Below are positions 24,998 to 34,200 of a stretch of 64,000 bases of DNA, piece after piece; within the stretch, counting starts at the first letter, position 1, and every line of letters starts with the position of its first letter. The notes below the pieces were generated by a model. It was not told the DNA's origin. It saw nothing but the letters and a program-made list of their open reading frames with translations, and searched no databases. Origin of the DNA: JBFHFS01 sp041583495 (GTDB lineage Bacteria > Bacteroidota > Bacteroidia > Bacteroidales > Marinilabiliaceae); assembly GCA_041583495.1 (NCBI GenBank), contig JBFHFS010000001.1:124001-188000 (forward strand). Reading direction: 5' to 3'. The translations under genes were made by a program, and so were the position numbers.

Positions 24998-26197
24998 TTA
25001 ATAGATCATTTCTTCACGGAAGTTTTCCACAATGGAGCTGAACGAATTAGCCACCGACTGACCCAAACCACACTTAGCAGTAATGCGCATGGCTTCGGCC
25101 AAGGCGAGTAATTTATCAAGGTATTGTGAAGGCTTCTCGCCTTTTTTCACCGCCTGGATACCCAGCAACAACTGCTGTGTCCCAACCCTGCAGGGGGTGC
25201 ACTGGCCACAACTCTCCTCAACAAAAAATTCCAGGTAATTACTCAGCACATTGTACATAGAGCGGGAAGAGTTAAAAATCATCATTGACCCCCCTGTGGG
25301 CAGAGAATCCCCGGTAAGTTTGCCCTGGTAACCAATGACGGTCTTCTCAAATCGTTTCCTGGGCACGCAAAAACCGGCTGCCCCACCCACCTGAACTGCT
25401 TTGGCATCACCATCTCCAAACTCCTCAACGAAACGCTGCAGGGTCATTCCAAATTCGAGTTCATAAATTCCCGGGATTGGGGTATCTCCGGAAACAGAAA
25501 ACACTTTGCTACCGCGACTGTCCTTAACACCCAGGTCCTTAAACTTTTCAGGCCCATACTTAAAGATGGTATATGTATGTGCCAGCGTCTCAACATTATT
25601 CACCACAGTTGGTTTTCCCCTGTATCCAAAATTGGTGGGAAAAGGAGGTTTATTTCGTGGTTCCCCTCGCTGACCTTCCATACTCTCAAATAATGCCGAC
25701 TCTTCGCCACAGATATAAGCCCCACACCCAAGGAATATTTCTATCCGGAAAGGAAAACCGGCCGCATCCAACAGGGCATGATACTCCTCAATGGCTTTAT
25801 TGAGGGGAGCCATGAGAAATTTATACTCGCCACGAAGATAAATGAAGCCCTTTTGGGCACCTATAATTCGACCACAAACAGCCATTCCCGTCATCACCTT
25901 GTGCGGAACGCTGGATAAAATCTCCCGATCTTTAAAAGTACCCGGTTCGCCTTCATCGGCGTTACATATAACATATTTCTCATCCGACTGGGCTTCTGCT
26001 GCCAACTTCCATTTAAGGCCTGTGGGGAAGCCTGCACCGCCCCTTCCCTTAAGTCCTGAAACAATTAAATCATTGATCAGATCCTGATTATTTCGCTGCA
26101 GGGTTGTTTTCAGAATGGCATCGGCATCGTGTGCATTCGTGAATATCAGATCTAAACGTTGCAAACCTTTTTTCATGTGATTATTATTTGCTTTCAT
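24998..26197 (-). CDS. hydB: Hydrogenase flavoprotein HydB-2 (short NuoF-like form)
   Basis: 399 residues: only the NuoF core. FMN motif GLKGRGGAGFPTGLKWK (near residues 49-65), NAD-binding GEYKF region, and C-terminal EESCGQCTPCRVGTQQL. Compared with HydB-1 it lacks the N-terminal thioredoxin-like [2Fe-2S] domain and the whole C-terminal two-[4Fe-4S] ferredoxin domain; the gene ends cleanly, so this is not a frameshift. The missing ferredoxin domain suggests a different partner or no bifurcation. A three-copy repeat element occupies the 160-bp gap upstream. Confidence 0.94.
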   Translation of the reverse strand: MKANNNHMKKGLQRLDLIFTNAHDADAILKTTLQRNNQDLINDLIVSGLKGRGGAGFPTGLKWKLAAEAQSDEKYVICNADEGEPGTFKDREILSSVPHKVMTGMAVCGRIIGAQKGFIYLRGEYKFLMAPLNKAIEEYHALLDAAGFPFRIEIFLGCGAYICGEESALFESMEGQRGEPRNKPPFPTNFGYRGKPTVVNNVETLAHTYTIFKYGPEKFKDLGVKDSRGSKVFSVSGDTPIPGIYELEFGMTLQRFVEEFGDGDAKAVQVGGAAGFCVPRKRFEKTVIGYQGKLTGDSLPTGGSMMIFNSSRSMYNVLSNYLEFFVEESCGQCTPCRVGTQQLLLGIQAVKKGEKPSQYLDKLLALAEAMRITAKCGLGQSVANSFSSIVENFREEMIY

Positions 26198-26203
26198 TTG
26201 CCA

Positions 26204-26287
26204 TTTACCTGTGCCGCCAAAGCGGGATAAGTTGTCCCGTTTTATTACCGGGAGCCTGCCCTAACTTTCCGGAGGCTCGTTTCATTT
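26204..26287 (-). repeat. Dispersed leader-like element, copy A (upstream of hydB-2)
   Basis: Read on the minus strand: box 1 ATGAAACGAGCCTCCGGAAAG, a short stem around GCTCCCG and CGGGACA, and box 3 TTATCCCGCTTTGGCGGCAC followed by AGGTAAA. The same three boxes recur at 56894 and 61032. The element ends 7 bp before the hydB-2 start codon. Confidence 0.75.
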
Positions 26288-26357
26288 GAAAATAATTCGT
26301 TTTTTACCTAAATAAATCTTGCGCGGCGCTCACAGAAATCGTTTCAATCCATGAAGA

Positions 26358-26852
26358 TTAATCCCATGCGCCTGATTCCATGGCATGTTCGGTCTTTCTA
26401 TACTCCACAATAATTTCACCCACTTTGGCAGGTGTCAACTCGGTAAAAGGCTCCCCGTTGATAAGCATTGCGGGGCCTTTGTGGCATTGGCCCAGACAAT
26501 TGGTCTGAAGAAGGGTGAAAAGACCATCGGAGGTTGTTTCCCCAACTTTTACCTTAAGCAACTTCTGCAACTCTTCGACAATCTGATTCTTACCATGCAT
26601 CATGCAAGTAATGGTTTTACAAACCCGAATCACATACTTCCCTAAGGGTTTGGTTTCCAGAAAAGAGTAAAAGGTAGCCGTGCCATATACCCGGGCAGCA
26701 GATATATCCAATTCCTGGGCGATTTCCACCATGGCAACTTCCGAAATCATGTGCTCCTGAATATAGACTGCCTCAAGAATAGGCAATAAACTCTCCTCTT
26801 TACGTCCGTAAAGGTCGGCCAGGGCTTTGATAGATTGGTTTGAATCGGGCAT
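26358..26852 (-). CDS. hydC: Hydrogenase subunit HydC-2 (NuoE-like [2Fe-2S] protein)
   Basis: 164 residues, NuoE-like as HydC-1. The helical N-terminal part contains MVEIAQELDISAARVYGTATF and FYSFLETKPLGKY; cluster ligands are CKTITCMMHG and NCLGQCHKGP. It opens operon 2 (hydC, hydB, hydA), the gene order known from Thermotoga HydABC. The divergent AlbA_2 gene begins 217 bp away on the other strand, so the shared gap holds both promoters. Confidence 0.93.
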   Translation of the reverse strand: MPDSNQSIKALADLYGRKEESLLPILEAVYIQEHMISEVAMVEIAQELDISAARVYGTATFYSFLETKPLGKYVIRVCKTITCMMHGKNQIVEELQKLLKVKVGETTSDGLFTLLQTNCLGQCHKGPAMLINGEPFTELTPAKVGEIIVEYRKTEHAMESGAWD

Positions 26853-27069
26853 AGCTTTGTTTTTACAAGACCAAATAAAGAATTTTTTCTTTATTCAAGT
26901 TACGGAGACCCGCCCTCAAATACCTATGACTTTTATCATGTTTTCGCTAAAAGTCAATATAAGTCCATAATCCTTAATTATTCCAAACGCACTCAATAAA
27001 GGTTACTGCCCCACGTTTTTTAATTAAGGCTAATTTTTCCGAAATTTGTTCCACTAACACAATTTTACC

Positions 27070-27735
27070 GTGAGCCAATATTTAAAAAACCTAATAATAG
27101 AGGGAGAGCATCTGCAGCAGGATTTTAAATATGCCATTACCGACTCCAAAAAAATTGCCCGATCGCTGGCCGCATTTGCCAATACCGAAGGGGGGCGTTT
27201 GCTGGTGGGAGTAAAGGACAACGGACGCATTGCCGGTGTTTCATCGGAAGAGGAATTCTACATGGTTGAAGCAGCGGCTAATATGTACTGCAAGCCTCCG
27301 GTTTATTTTGAAACCAGGGAATGGGATATTGAGAAGAAGAAAGTGGTTGAAATAACCATCCCCAAAAGTAAGACAAGACCCCATAAGGCACCGGCCAACG
27401 ATGGTAATTTCAAAGTCTATGTGCGTGTAAAGGATCAAAACCTGCTGGCCAACCGCATTTTACTAAAAGTTTGGGCAAGGAAAAAACAGGCTCACGGAAC
27501 CTTTTTCGAACTCAAGGAACCCGAACAATTATTACTGACCTATTTAAACAATCAGGAACCCTGCATTACTCTGTCGAAGTTTTCCCGCCTGGCCTCCATC
27601 CCGCGCCACCGGGCAGAAAGAGTTCTCATCAACCTGATTGTGCTGGGTGTTATTGAAATGGAGCTCACCGAAAAAGGAGCTTTTTATAAACTCAAAGAGT
27701 GCAATAAAAAGCTGGATGAAGAAAAAGAAAGCTGA
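27070..27735 (+). CDS. AlbA_2 (Schlafen-like) domain putative DNA-binding protein
   Basis: 221 residues starting at GTG. The N-terminal AlbA_2 domain contains FKYAITDSKKIARSLAAF, NTEGGRLLVGVKDNGRIAGV and PKSKTRPHKAP; the C-terminal part (about 145-205) looks like a winged-helix segment with SKFSRLASIPRHRAERVLIN. Proteins of this type are annotated ATP-binding or transcriptional regulators; exact function unknown. It is divergent from the hydC-2 operon, which makes a regulatory link conceivable but unproven, and convergent with the GH3 gene (10-bp gap). Confidence 0.82.
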   Translation: MSQYLKNLIIEGEHLQQDFKYAITDSKKIARSLAAFANTEGGRLLVGVKDNGRIAGVSSEEEFYMVEAAANMYCKPPVYFETREWDIEKKKVVEITIPKSKTRPHKAPANDGNFKVYVRVKDQNLLANRILLKVWARKKQAHGTFFELKEPEQLLLTYLNNQEPCITLSKFSRLASIPRHRAERVLINLIVLGVIEMELTEKGAFYKLKECNKKLDEEKES

Positions 27736-27745
27736 GATCAATCTT

Positions 27746-30706
27746 TTAGAGGATTGTACAATCATAAAAAACCTGCTGAACAGAGGTTCTGATGTTTAAA
27801 TCATAAATAAGGCTGTTATCCCTGGTAGGGAAAACGCGATTCGAGAAGAACACATAAATCATTTCATTGGCCGGATCTACCCATATAAAGGTACCAGTAA
27901 ACCCGCTATGGCCATAGCTTTGAGCTGAAACACCCGGAGCAGGGTAGGCTTTTTCGGCCGGTAATTCACCGTTGTCCGGCAAAGGCTTATCAAAGCCCAA
28001 ACCCCGTCGGTTATCATTTTCAGGAAATTGAACACGGGAAAATTCATCTATTGCAGCTTTGGGAAAGAAACGTTCCCCCCCATAAATGCCGCCGTTAAGA
28101 TACATCTGAAGGAGTTTGGCCATATCATTGGCACTGGAAAACAGGCCCGCATTACCGCTTACGCCACCCAACACAGCCGCTGCTTCGTCGTGAACCCGAC
28201 CATGCACTTGTTGGTACCTGAAATAGTTATCCACTTCGGTTGGAACAATTCTTTCAAGCGGGAACCGGTGGAGCGGGTTATAGGTAAGCGTAGAGGCGCC
28301 CAGTGGTCGGTAAAAGGCCTTATTGAGCAGTTGTTCATAGTCCTCACCAGTGAGCTCGCTGATGATGGCCGGGAAAACCAGAAACGACAAACCCGAATAC
28401 TTATACTCCCTTTCAGGCAACAGCTCGCTTTTCCTGATGGCCTTCTTTACCTGGCGAAAAAAGGTGTTTTTTAAAAAGAGATGATCGCTCACTTCCAGTG
28501 AGAAATCCGGTTCTTCTTGCGGCCTGAACCATCGATGGGAATAGCTTCCATTTTTCATCGTGCGGGGCCAATAGTTGAGGTAGGGCACCAGTCCGGCCTG
28601 ATGCGCCAGGATATCGCGCAAAATTAGTTCCTCTTTATTGGAGGGATGAAAGAGCCGTGAGCGCCAGTCATCAAAGTAAGTGTTCAGCGGTGCATCCAGC
28701 TCCATAACCCCCTCTCCTACCAGTTTCATAATAAGGGGCAAGGCACCCGTAACTTTTGTAACCGATGCCAGATCGTACAAATCGTCTTTATCAACTGCCT
28801 GTTTCCGGGAATAGGTATGATAACCGTAAGCTTTGTTGAAGATCACTTTTCCCTGACAAGCCACCAGAACCTGGCAGCCGGGAAAAGCTTTAAGGTCGAT
28901 ACCCTTTTGAACGATAGAATCGACCTGATGTTCTATGCAACGGCTATTCAGGCCCACCTCTTCGGCCAGAGTATATTTTAGCCGGATACCACCCTGGGTA
29001 TCCAGTCCACTCCCCAGCGGGAAAAGCCCCTTAACGCTAACAGGCAGCCGCCCCTTCGCGCCCACGCCTCCAAAAAAGACCTGAGCTGCAATGTCCTGAA
29101 CGACTGCATTATTCTGATAGCCAACCAATAGCCCCTTAACAGATCCCAATCCTTTCCAACCGGGCAACTGATATGGATTACCAAAAAAGGCCACCACGCT
29201 GTTTTTCTCCTTCAGAACATCCACCAGGGCCATCCGGCTTTTCAACCCGGCGGCACTTCGGGCTTCTTTGCAGTCGGTGATGCCCACCACCAGCCGGTCG
29301 AAAGACTTCAACTGCTTCAGAGCACTGGCCATACTTTCCTCCGAATTTATTTCGATTCGAATTACCGGCATCTCCAGGTAGTCGTTCACCCGTTCTTCGA
29401 ACTGAAGGGCTTCTCCAATCACAACACAAGCGATAGATCCTTCGTCCAAAGCTTTTAATGGAATCACCGACTGCTCATTCACCAAAACAGTAGCCGACCG
29501 CTCATAGAGTTCACGCTGCAAAAGCCTGGCCGCAGGGGTATTCAAACGTTCCATCAAAAAACTATCGACCGTGGCCGGAGGTGAAGAAAGCCCCAAATGG
29601 TATTTAAAAGCCAATGAGCGCTTGCATTTATCTTCTACCTGGGTCCAGTGAAGACTTCCCTCGGCAAGTTTTTGTTTTACGGCCGCAATGGCACCTGGCA
29701 AATCCTCTGTATACTCTACTATATCGTTTCCGGCCATCAATGCCAGGGCGTCCACCTCACCGGGTTTACCCATCCTTTTAGCCCCTTTCATATTAATGGC
29801 ATCGGTAATCACCAGACCTTTGAAGCCCAGGCTGTCTCTAAGCACCCCATTAATAGCCCCCCGGGAGAAGCTAACCGGCAAGCCGGGTTTAGGTTCCAAA
29901 GCAGGCACCTCCAAATGAGCCGTCATCACCCCCCAAACCCCCAGGTTCACCAATTCGGAGAAGGGCTTCAACTCTATTTGGTTTAAATGTTTTCTTGAAT
30001 GGGAAATAAAAGGCAATGTTTTATGCGAATCCTGATCGGTATCGCCATGTCCCGGAAAATGCTTAGCTACGGCCATCACCCCTCCAGCCTGCAAGCCCTG
30101 CATAAACATTCCGGCTTTCAGAGCCACCCTGTCGGGGTCCTCGCCAAAAGAACGAAAGCCAATCACCGGATTGTCCGGGTTATTATTGACATCGGCCACC
30201 GGGGCCAGATTCACACAGATCCCCATTTCGCGAAATTCACGAGCCACTTCCAGCCCCAATCTATAAATAAGGCTGTTATCCTGAATAGCCCCAAGGGTCA
30301 TGGCATAAGGAAAGGAGAGGGTATTACTAAACCGCATGCCCAGGCCCCATTCCCCATCAGCAACCGTAAAAAGGGGCACCCGTGAGAGCGATTGCATGTA
30401 ATCAATCATCCCCACCACCTGCTGAGGGTCATTCTTAAAGAAGATAATTCCGCCGGGTTGCCATTTTTTAAGCATGTCAATCTGAGGGTGATCCACAACG
30501 GGTTTACCTGAGGCCGTAACTGTAACCCAAAAGAGCTGAGCAATTCGTTCCTCCGGGGAAAGAACGCGGTATACCGAGTCGGCCCAGAGTCGACCTTTTT
30601 CAAGAATCAGGTTGGGGCCATCCATTTTTTGAATGTGTTGAGCCCTGACAGCGAAAAGAAACGGAAACACTAATAACAGGAAAAGCCCAATGGAAATCGT
30701 TCTCAT
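27746..30706 (-). CDS. GH3 glycosidase fused to a beta-lactamase-fold serine hydrolase
   Basis: About 986 residues from the Met at 30706, chosen because a signal peptide (ISIGLFLLLVFPFLFAVRAQ) follows directly; an upstream Met at 30742 is possible. The N-terminal half is glycoside hydrolase family 3, NagZ-like: KHFPGHGDTDQDSHKTLP, and ITDAINMKGAK with the expected nucleophile Asp. The C-terminal half is a beta-lactamase/transpeptidase-like domain: SVTK (SxxK) near residue 650, KYSGLSF, and HSGFTGTF. The pairing of beta-N-acetylhexosaminidase and serine peptidase/esterase suggests cell-wall (muropeptide) recycling in the periplasm. This architecture recurs in Bacteroidota. Not a resistance beta-lactamase. 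Confidence 0.9.
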   Translation of the reverse strand: MRTISIGLFLLLVFPFLFAVRAQHIQKMDGPNLILEKGRLWADSVYRVLSPEERIAQLFWVTVTASGKPVVDHPQIDMLKKWQPGGIIFFKNDPQQVVGMIDYMQSLSRVPLFTVADGEWGLGMRFSNTLSFPYAMTLGAIQDNSLIYRLGLEVAREFREMGICVNLAPVADVNNNPDNPVIGFRSFGEDPDRVALKAGMFMQGLQAGGVMAVAKHFPGHGDTDQDSHKTLPFISHSRKHLNQIELKPFSELVNLGVWGVMTAHLEVPALEPKPGLPVSFSRGAINGVLRDSLGFKGLVITDAINMKGAKRMGKPGEVDALALMAGNDIVEYTEDLPGAIAAVKQKLAEGSLHWTQVEDKCKRSLAFKYHLGLSSPPATVDSFLMERLNTPAARLLQRELYERSATVLVNEQSVIPLKALDEGSIACVVIGEALQFEERVNDYLEMPVIRIEINSEESMASALKQLKSFDRLVVGITDCKEARSAAGLKSRMALVDVLKEKNSVVAFFGNPYQLPGWKGLGSVKGLLVGYQNNAVVQDIAAQVFFGGVGAKGRLPVSVKGLFPLGSGLDTQGGIRLKYTLAEEVGLNSRCIEHQVDSIVQKGIDLKAFPGCQVLVACQGKVIFNKAYGYHTYSRKQAVDKDDLYDLASVTKVTGALPLIMKLVGEGVMELDAPLNTYFDDWRSRLFHPSNKEELILRDILAHQAGLVPYLNYWPRTMKNGSYSHRWFRPQEEPDFSLEVSDHLFLKNTFFRQVKKAIRKSELLPEREYKYSGLSFLVFPAIISELTGEDYEQLLNKAFYRPLGASTLTYNPLHRFPLERIVPTEVDNYFRYQQVHGRVHDEAAAVLGGVSGNAGLFSSANDMAKLLQMYLNGGIYGGERFFPKAAIDEFSRVQFPENDNRRGLGFDKPLPDNGELPAEKAYPAPGVSAQSYGHSGFTGTFIWVDPANEMIYVFFSNRVFPTRDNSLIYDLNIRTSVQQVFYDCTIL

Positions 30707-30798
30707 AGGATTCAATAAAGTAAACTCACTAACAAAAAGCATCTGATCAATAACTCTTTACCGGCAAAAACCATGATCAAGAGTGGCCTTACACAAAC

Positions 30799-31122
30799 CT
30801 AAGCCTGTCCCGGAGGGCCAAAATTCAGGGGAAGGAAACCTTCTGCCTCATTGGTGCCGGGCTCTTTGATGGGACCATTAACTTTTTCGAAGCGATTCAC
30901 GTTATCGGTGAGTGCATGGAGCAACCGTTTTGCATGCTCAGGAGTCAGCACAATTCTGGATTTTACAACGGCTTTGGGGACGCCCGGCATAATGCGGGCA
31001 AAATCGATTACAAATTCAGAAGAAGAGTGGCTGATAATGGCCAGATTGGAATAAATTCCCTGAGCCACTTCTTCGTTGAGCTCCAACTTCATTGGTCCTT
31101 TTTGATTGGTCTTGTCATCCAT
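30799..31122 (-). CDS. DUF3467 protein
   Basis: 107 residues. GIYSNLAIISHSSSEFVIDF and ARIMPGVPKAVVKSRIVLTP followed by AKRLLHAL define DUF3467, a small family of unknown function. It lies 128 bp downstream of the rpoC stop, after the rpoC terminator; this position next to rpoC is common in Bacteroidota. No membrane segment or catalytic motif is visible. Confidence 0.85.
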   Translation of the reverse strand: MDDKTNQKGPMKLELNEEVAQGIYSNLAIISHSSSEFVIDFARIMPGVPKAVVKSRIVLTPEHAKRLLHALTDNVNRFEKVNGPIKEPGTNEAEGFLPLNFGPPGQA

Positions 31123-31193
31123 TTTTCAACAATAAGTTTAAGTTTATTCGGTTAATACCACTGTAAAGTGATCAAAAAACAAAAATGCATAAA

Positions 31194-31229
31194 AAAAGGC
31201 ACAATACCCCAAGGGAGATTGTGCCTTTT
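31194..31229 (-). terminator. Intrinsic terminator after rpoC
   Basis: On the minus strand AAAAGGCACAAT pairs with ATTGTGCCTTTT and continues into TTTTTTTATG. It lies 21 bp after the rpoC stop and ends the ribosomal protein-RNA polymerase unit. Confidence 0.9.
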
Positions 31230-31250
31230 AAATATAGGATTGAAAATTAA

Positions 31251-34200
31251 TTAAAGTATCTGCTCCTTTTCAACCTCTTCAGCTTCGCGTTTACTTACGA
31301 GTTTCTCATACTCTTCCTGCGAACCCACAATGATCTTTTCGTACTCGCGCAAACCGGTTCCGGCAGGAATAAGATGACCGCAAATTACGTTCTCTTTAAG
31401 TCCTTCCAGTTGGTCTATTTTTCCGCGTATAGAAGCTTCGTTAAGCACCTTGGTGGTCTCCTGGAACGAAGCAGCCGACATAAAGCTCTTGGTTTGAAGT
31501 GAAGCCCTGGTGATTCCCTGCAGCACCTGACTGGAGGTTGCTGGCACGGCATCACGGTATTCCACCAACTTAAGATCTTTACGTTTCAGCTGGGAATTCT
31601 CATCTCTCAATCTACGAACCGGAATAATCATACCGGCTTTGAGTGAGGAAGAATCACCACCATCAACAACTACTTTCTTACCCCAGATCTCGTCGTTTTC
31701 TTCCATGAATTCGATCTTATCCACGATCTGTTTCTCGAGGAACCTGGTATCGCCCGGATCATCAATATCCACCTTACGCATCATTTGACGCACAATAATT
31801 TCGAAGTGTTTATCGTTGATTTTAACCCCCTGCAAACGATAGACATCCTGAACTTCGTTCACGATATATTCCTGTACGGCAGTTGGTCCTTTAATAGCCA
31901 AAATATCAGATGGGGTAGTGGCGCCGTCTGAAAGTCGCATACCAGCCCGAACATAATCGTTCTCCTGAACAAGAATCTGTTTGGAAAGAGGCACCAGATA
32001 CTTCTTAACCTCACCATTTTTGGAGGTCACGATAATCTCGCGGTTTCCTCGTTTAATCTTACCAAAGGTAACCTCCCCATCAATTTCGGAAACAACCGAA
32101 GGATTAGAAGGATTTCTGGCTTCAAAGAGTTCGGTAACACGTGGCAAACCACCGGTGATATCACCAGAGCGACCGAGGGCACGAGGCAATTTAGCCAGTG
32201 TTCCCCCTTGTGAAATAGAATCTCCTTCGGATACAGAAACGTGGGCTCCCACCGGAAGGTTATAAACTCTGAGCACCTCACCATCGGATGACATAATAAG
32301 AACCGCGGGGTTCTTGGTTTTGTCGCGGGTTTCCACGATTACTTTTTCACGGAAACCGGTCTGCTCATCCGAATCTTCTTTAAAGGTAACCCCGTCGATC
32401 ATATTCTCAAAGGCAATAGAACCGGCTTTTTCGGTAATAATCAAGGCATTAAATGGATCCCACTCACAAATCAGATCACCTTTTTTGATCACCGTCCCAT
32501 TTTTAATATGAAGCTTGGCTCCATAGGGAATTGGCTGGGTGGTCAATGAAATATTGGTGTTTTTATCCACAATGCGTAATTCGGCCAAACGACCAATCAC
32601 GACATCTACCTCTTCACCTTCTTCTGTAGTATGCGCCACTGTTCTCAACTCGTCAAACTCAGCTACCCCATCATAACGGGCCAGCATATTGTTTTCAGAA
32701 GTAACGTTTGAGGCGGTACCCCCAACGTGGAAAGTACGAAGTGTAAGCTGAGTACCAGGCTCCCCGATTGACTGGGCAGCAATAACACCAACAGCTTCAC
32801 CTATATGCACCATTCTACCTGTTGAGAGGTTACGTCCGTAACATTTGGTACAGATACCTTTTCTTGACTCACAGGTCAATACCGAACGTATCTCCACCCT
32901 TTCAATAGGTGACTCATCAATAGCCTGAGCTTCTTTTTCGGTTATCTCCTCGCCGCTTTTCACAAGAATTTCGCCGGTATTAGGATGGTACACATCATGT
33001 ACCGAAACCCGGCCAAGAATACGGTCGTACAGAGAAGCCACCACTTCCTCGTTATTTTTAATAACTGAAGCGGTCAACCCCCGAAGGGTTCCACAGTCGT
33101 TTTCGGTTACGATCACATCCTGGGAAACATCCACCAAACGACGGGTCAAATACCCGGCATCGGCCGTTTTCAGGGCGGTATCGGCCAAACCTTTACGAGC
33201 ACCGTGAGTAGAAATAAAATACTCAAGAACCGAAAGTCCCTCTTTGAAGTTAGAAAGAATAGGGTTTTCAATAATCTGAGCCCCTTCAGCACCTGACTTC
33301 TGTGGTTTTGCCATCAAGCCCCTCATCCCGGAAAGCTGGCGAATCTGTTCTTTAGACCCCCGTGCTCCCGAGTCGAGCATCATATATACTGAGTTGAATC
33401 CATCTTTATCAGAACTCAACTGAGTCATTAAAGTTTGTGTCAGACGAGCGTTCACATGTGTCCAGATATCAATAATCTGGTTATACCGCTCGTTGTTGGT
33501 AATGAAACCCATGTTGTAGTTGTTCATTACCTCTTCAACCTCTTTATAACCTCCATTTACGAGGGTTACTTTTTCTTCAGGAATAATTACATCCTGAAGG
33601 TTAAAGGAGAGACCGCCTTCAAAGGCCATCCGATATCCCAACGATTTAATGTCGTCGAGAAATTCAGCTGTTTCAGGAACGCCACACAACTTGTGGATAT
33701 TACCGATGATATCCCTCAAGGCTTTCTTGGTGAGCAAGGTATTGATAAACCCAACCTTAATGGGAACGAATTCATTAAACATGATACGTCCTACGGTGGT
33801 ATCAACCATCATAAGCACGCGCTCTCCCTCCGCATTCAGGTCGTAAGTCTTCACTTTCACACGAGAGTGCAACTCCACACGACCCTCATTAAAGGCAATC
33901 TTGGCTTCTTCGGGCGAATAAAAAGTTAAACCTTCTCCCAAAGCGCCGGGACGCCCCTTGGTCATATAATAAAGACCCAACACCATGTCCTGAGAAGGCA
34001 CCGTAATAGGTGCTCCATTGGCAGGGTTGAGGATATTCTGACTGGCCAACATCAACATCTGCGCTTCTAAAACAGCCGCATTGCCCAAAGGAAGGTGAAC
34101 CGCCATCTGGTCACCGTCAAAGTCGGCATTAAAAGCCGAACAAGCCAGCGGGTGCAACTGAATGGCTTTACCTTCGATCAGCTTAGGCTGAAAGGCCTGG

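Noticed and set aside
24998..26197. HydB-2 as a truncated pseudogene
   Set aside because: Clean start and stop, intact FMN, NAD and cluster motifs, 18-bp spacing to hydA-2; no leftover ferredoxin coding sequence in the gap.
27746..30706. Beta-lactamase domain as an antibiotic resistance gene
   Set aside because: It is the C-terminal part of a GH3 fusion of the serine hydrolase/esterase type, a cell-wall function is more likely.
33435..33929. 164-codon plus-strand frame within rpoC
   Set aside because: Antisense shadow of the rpoC coding sequence.
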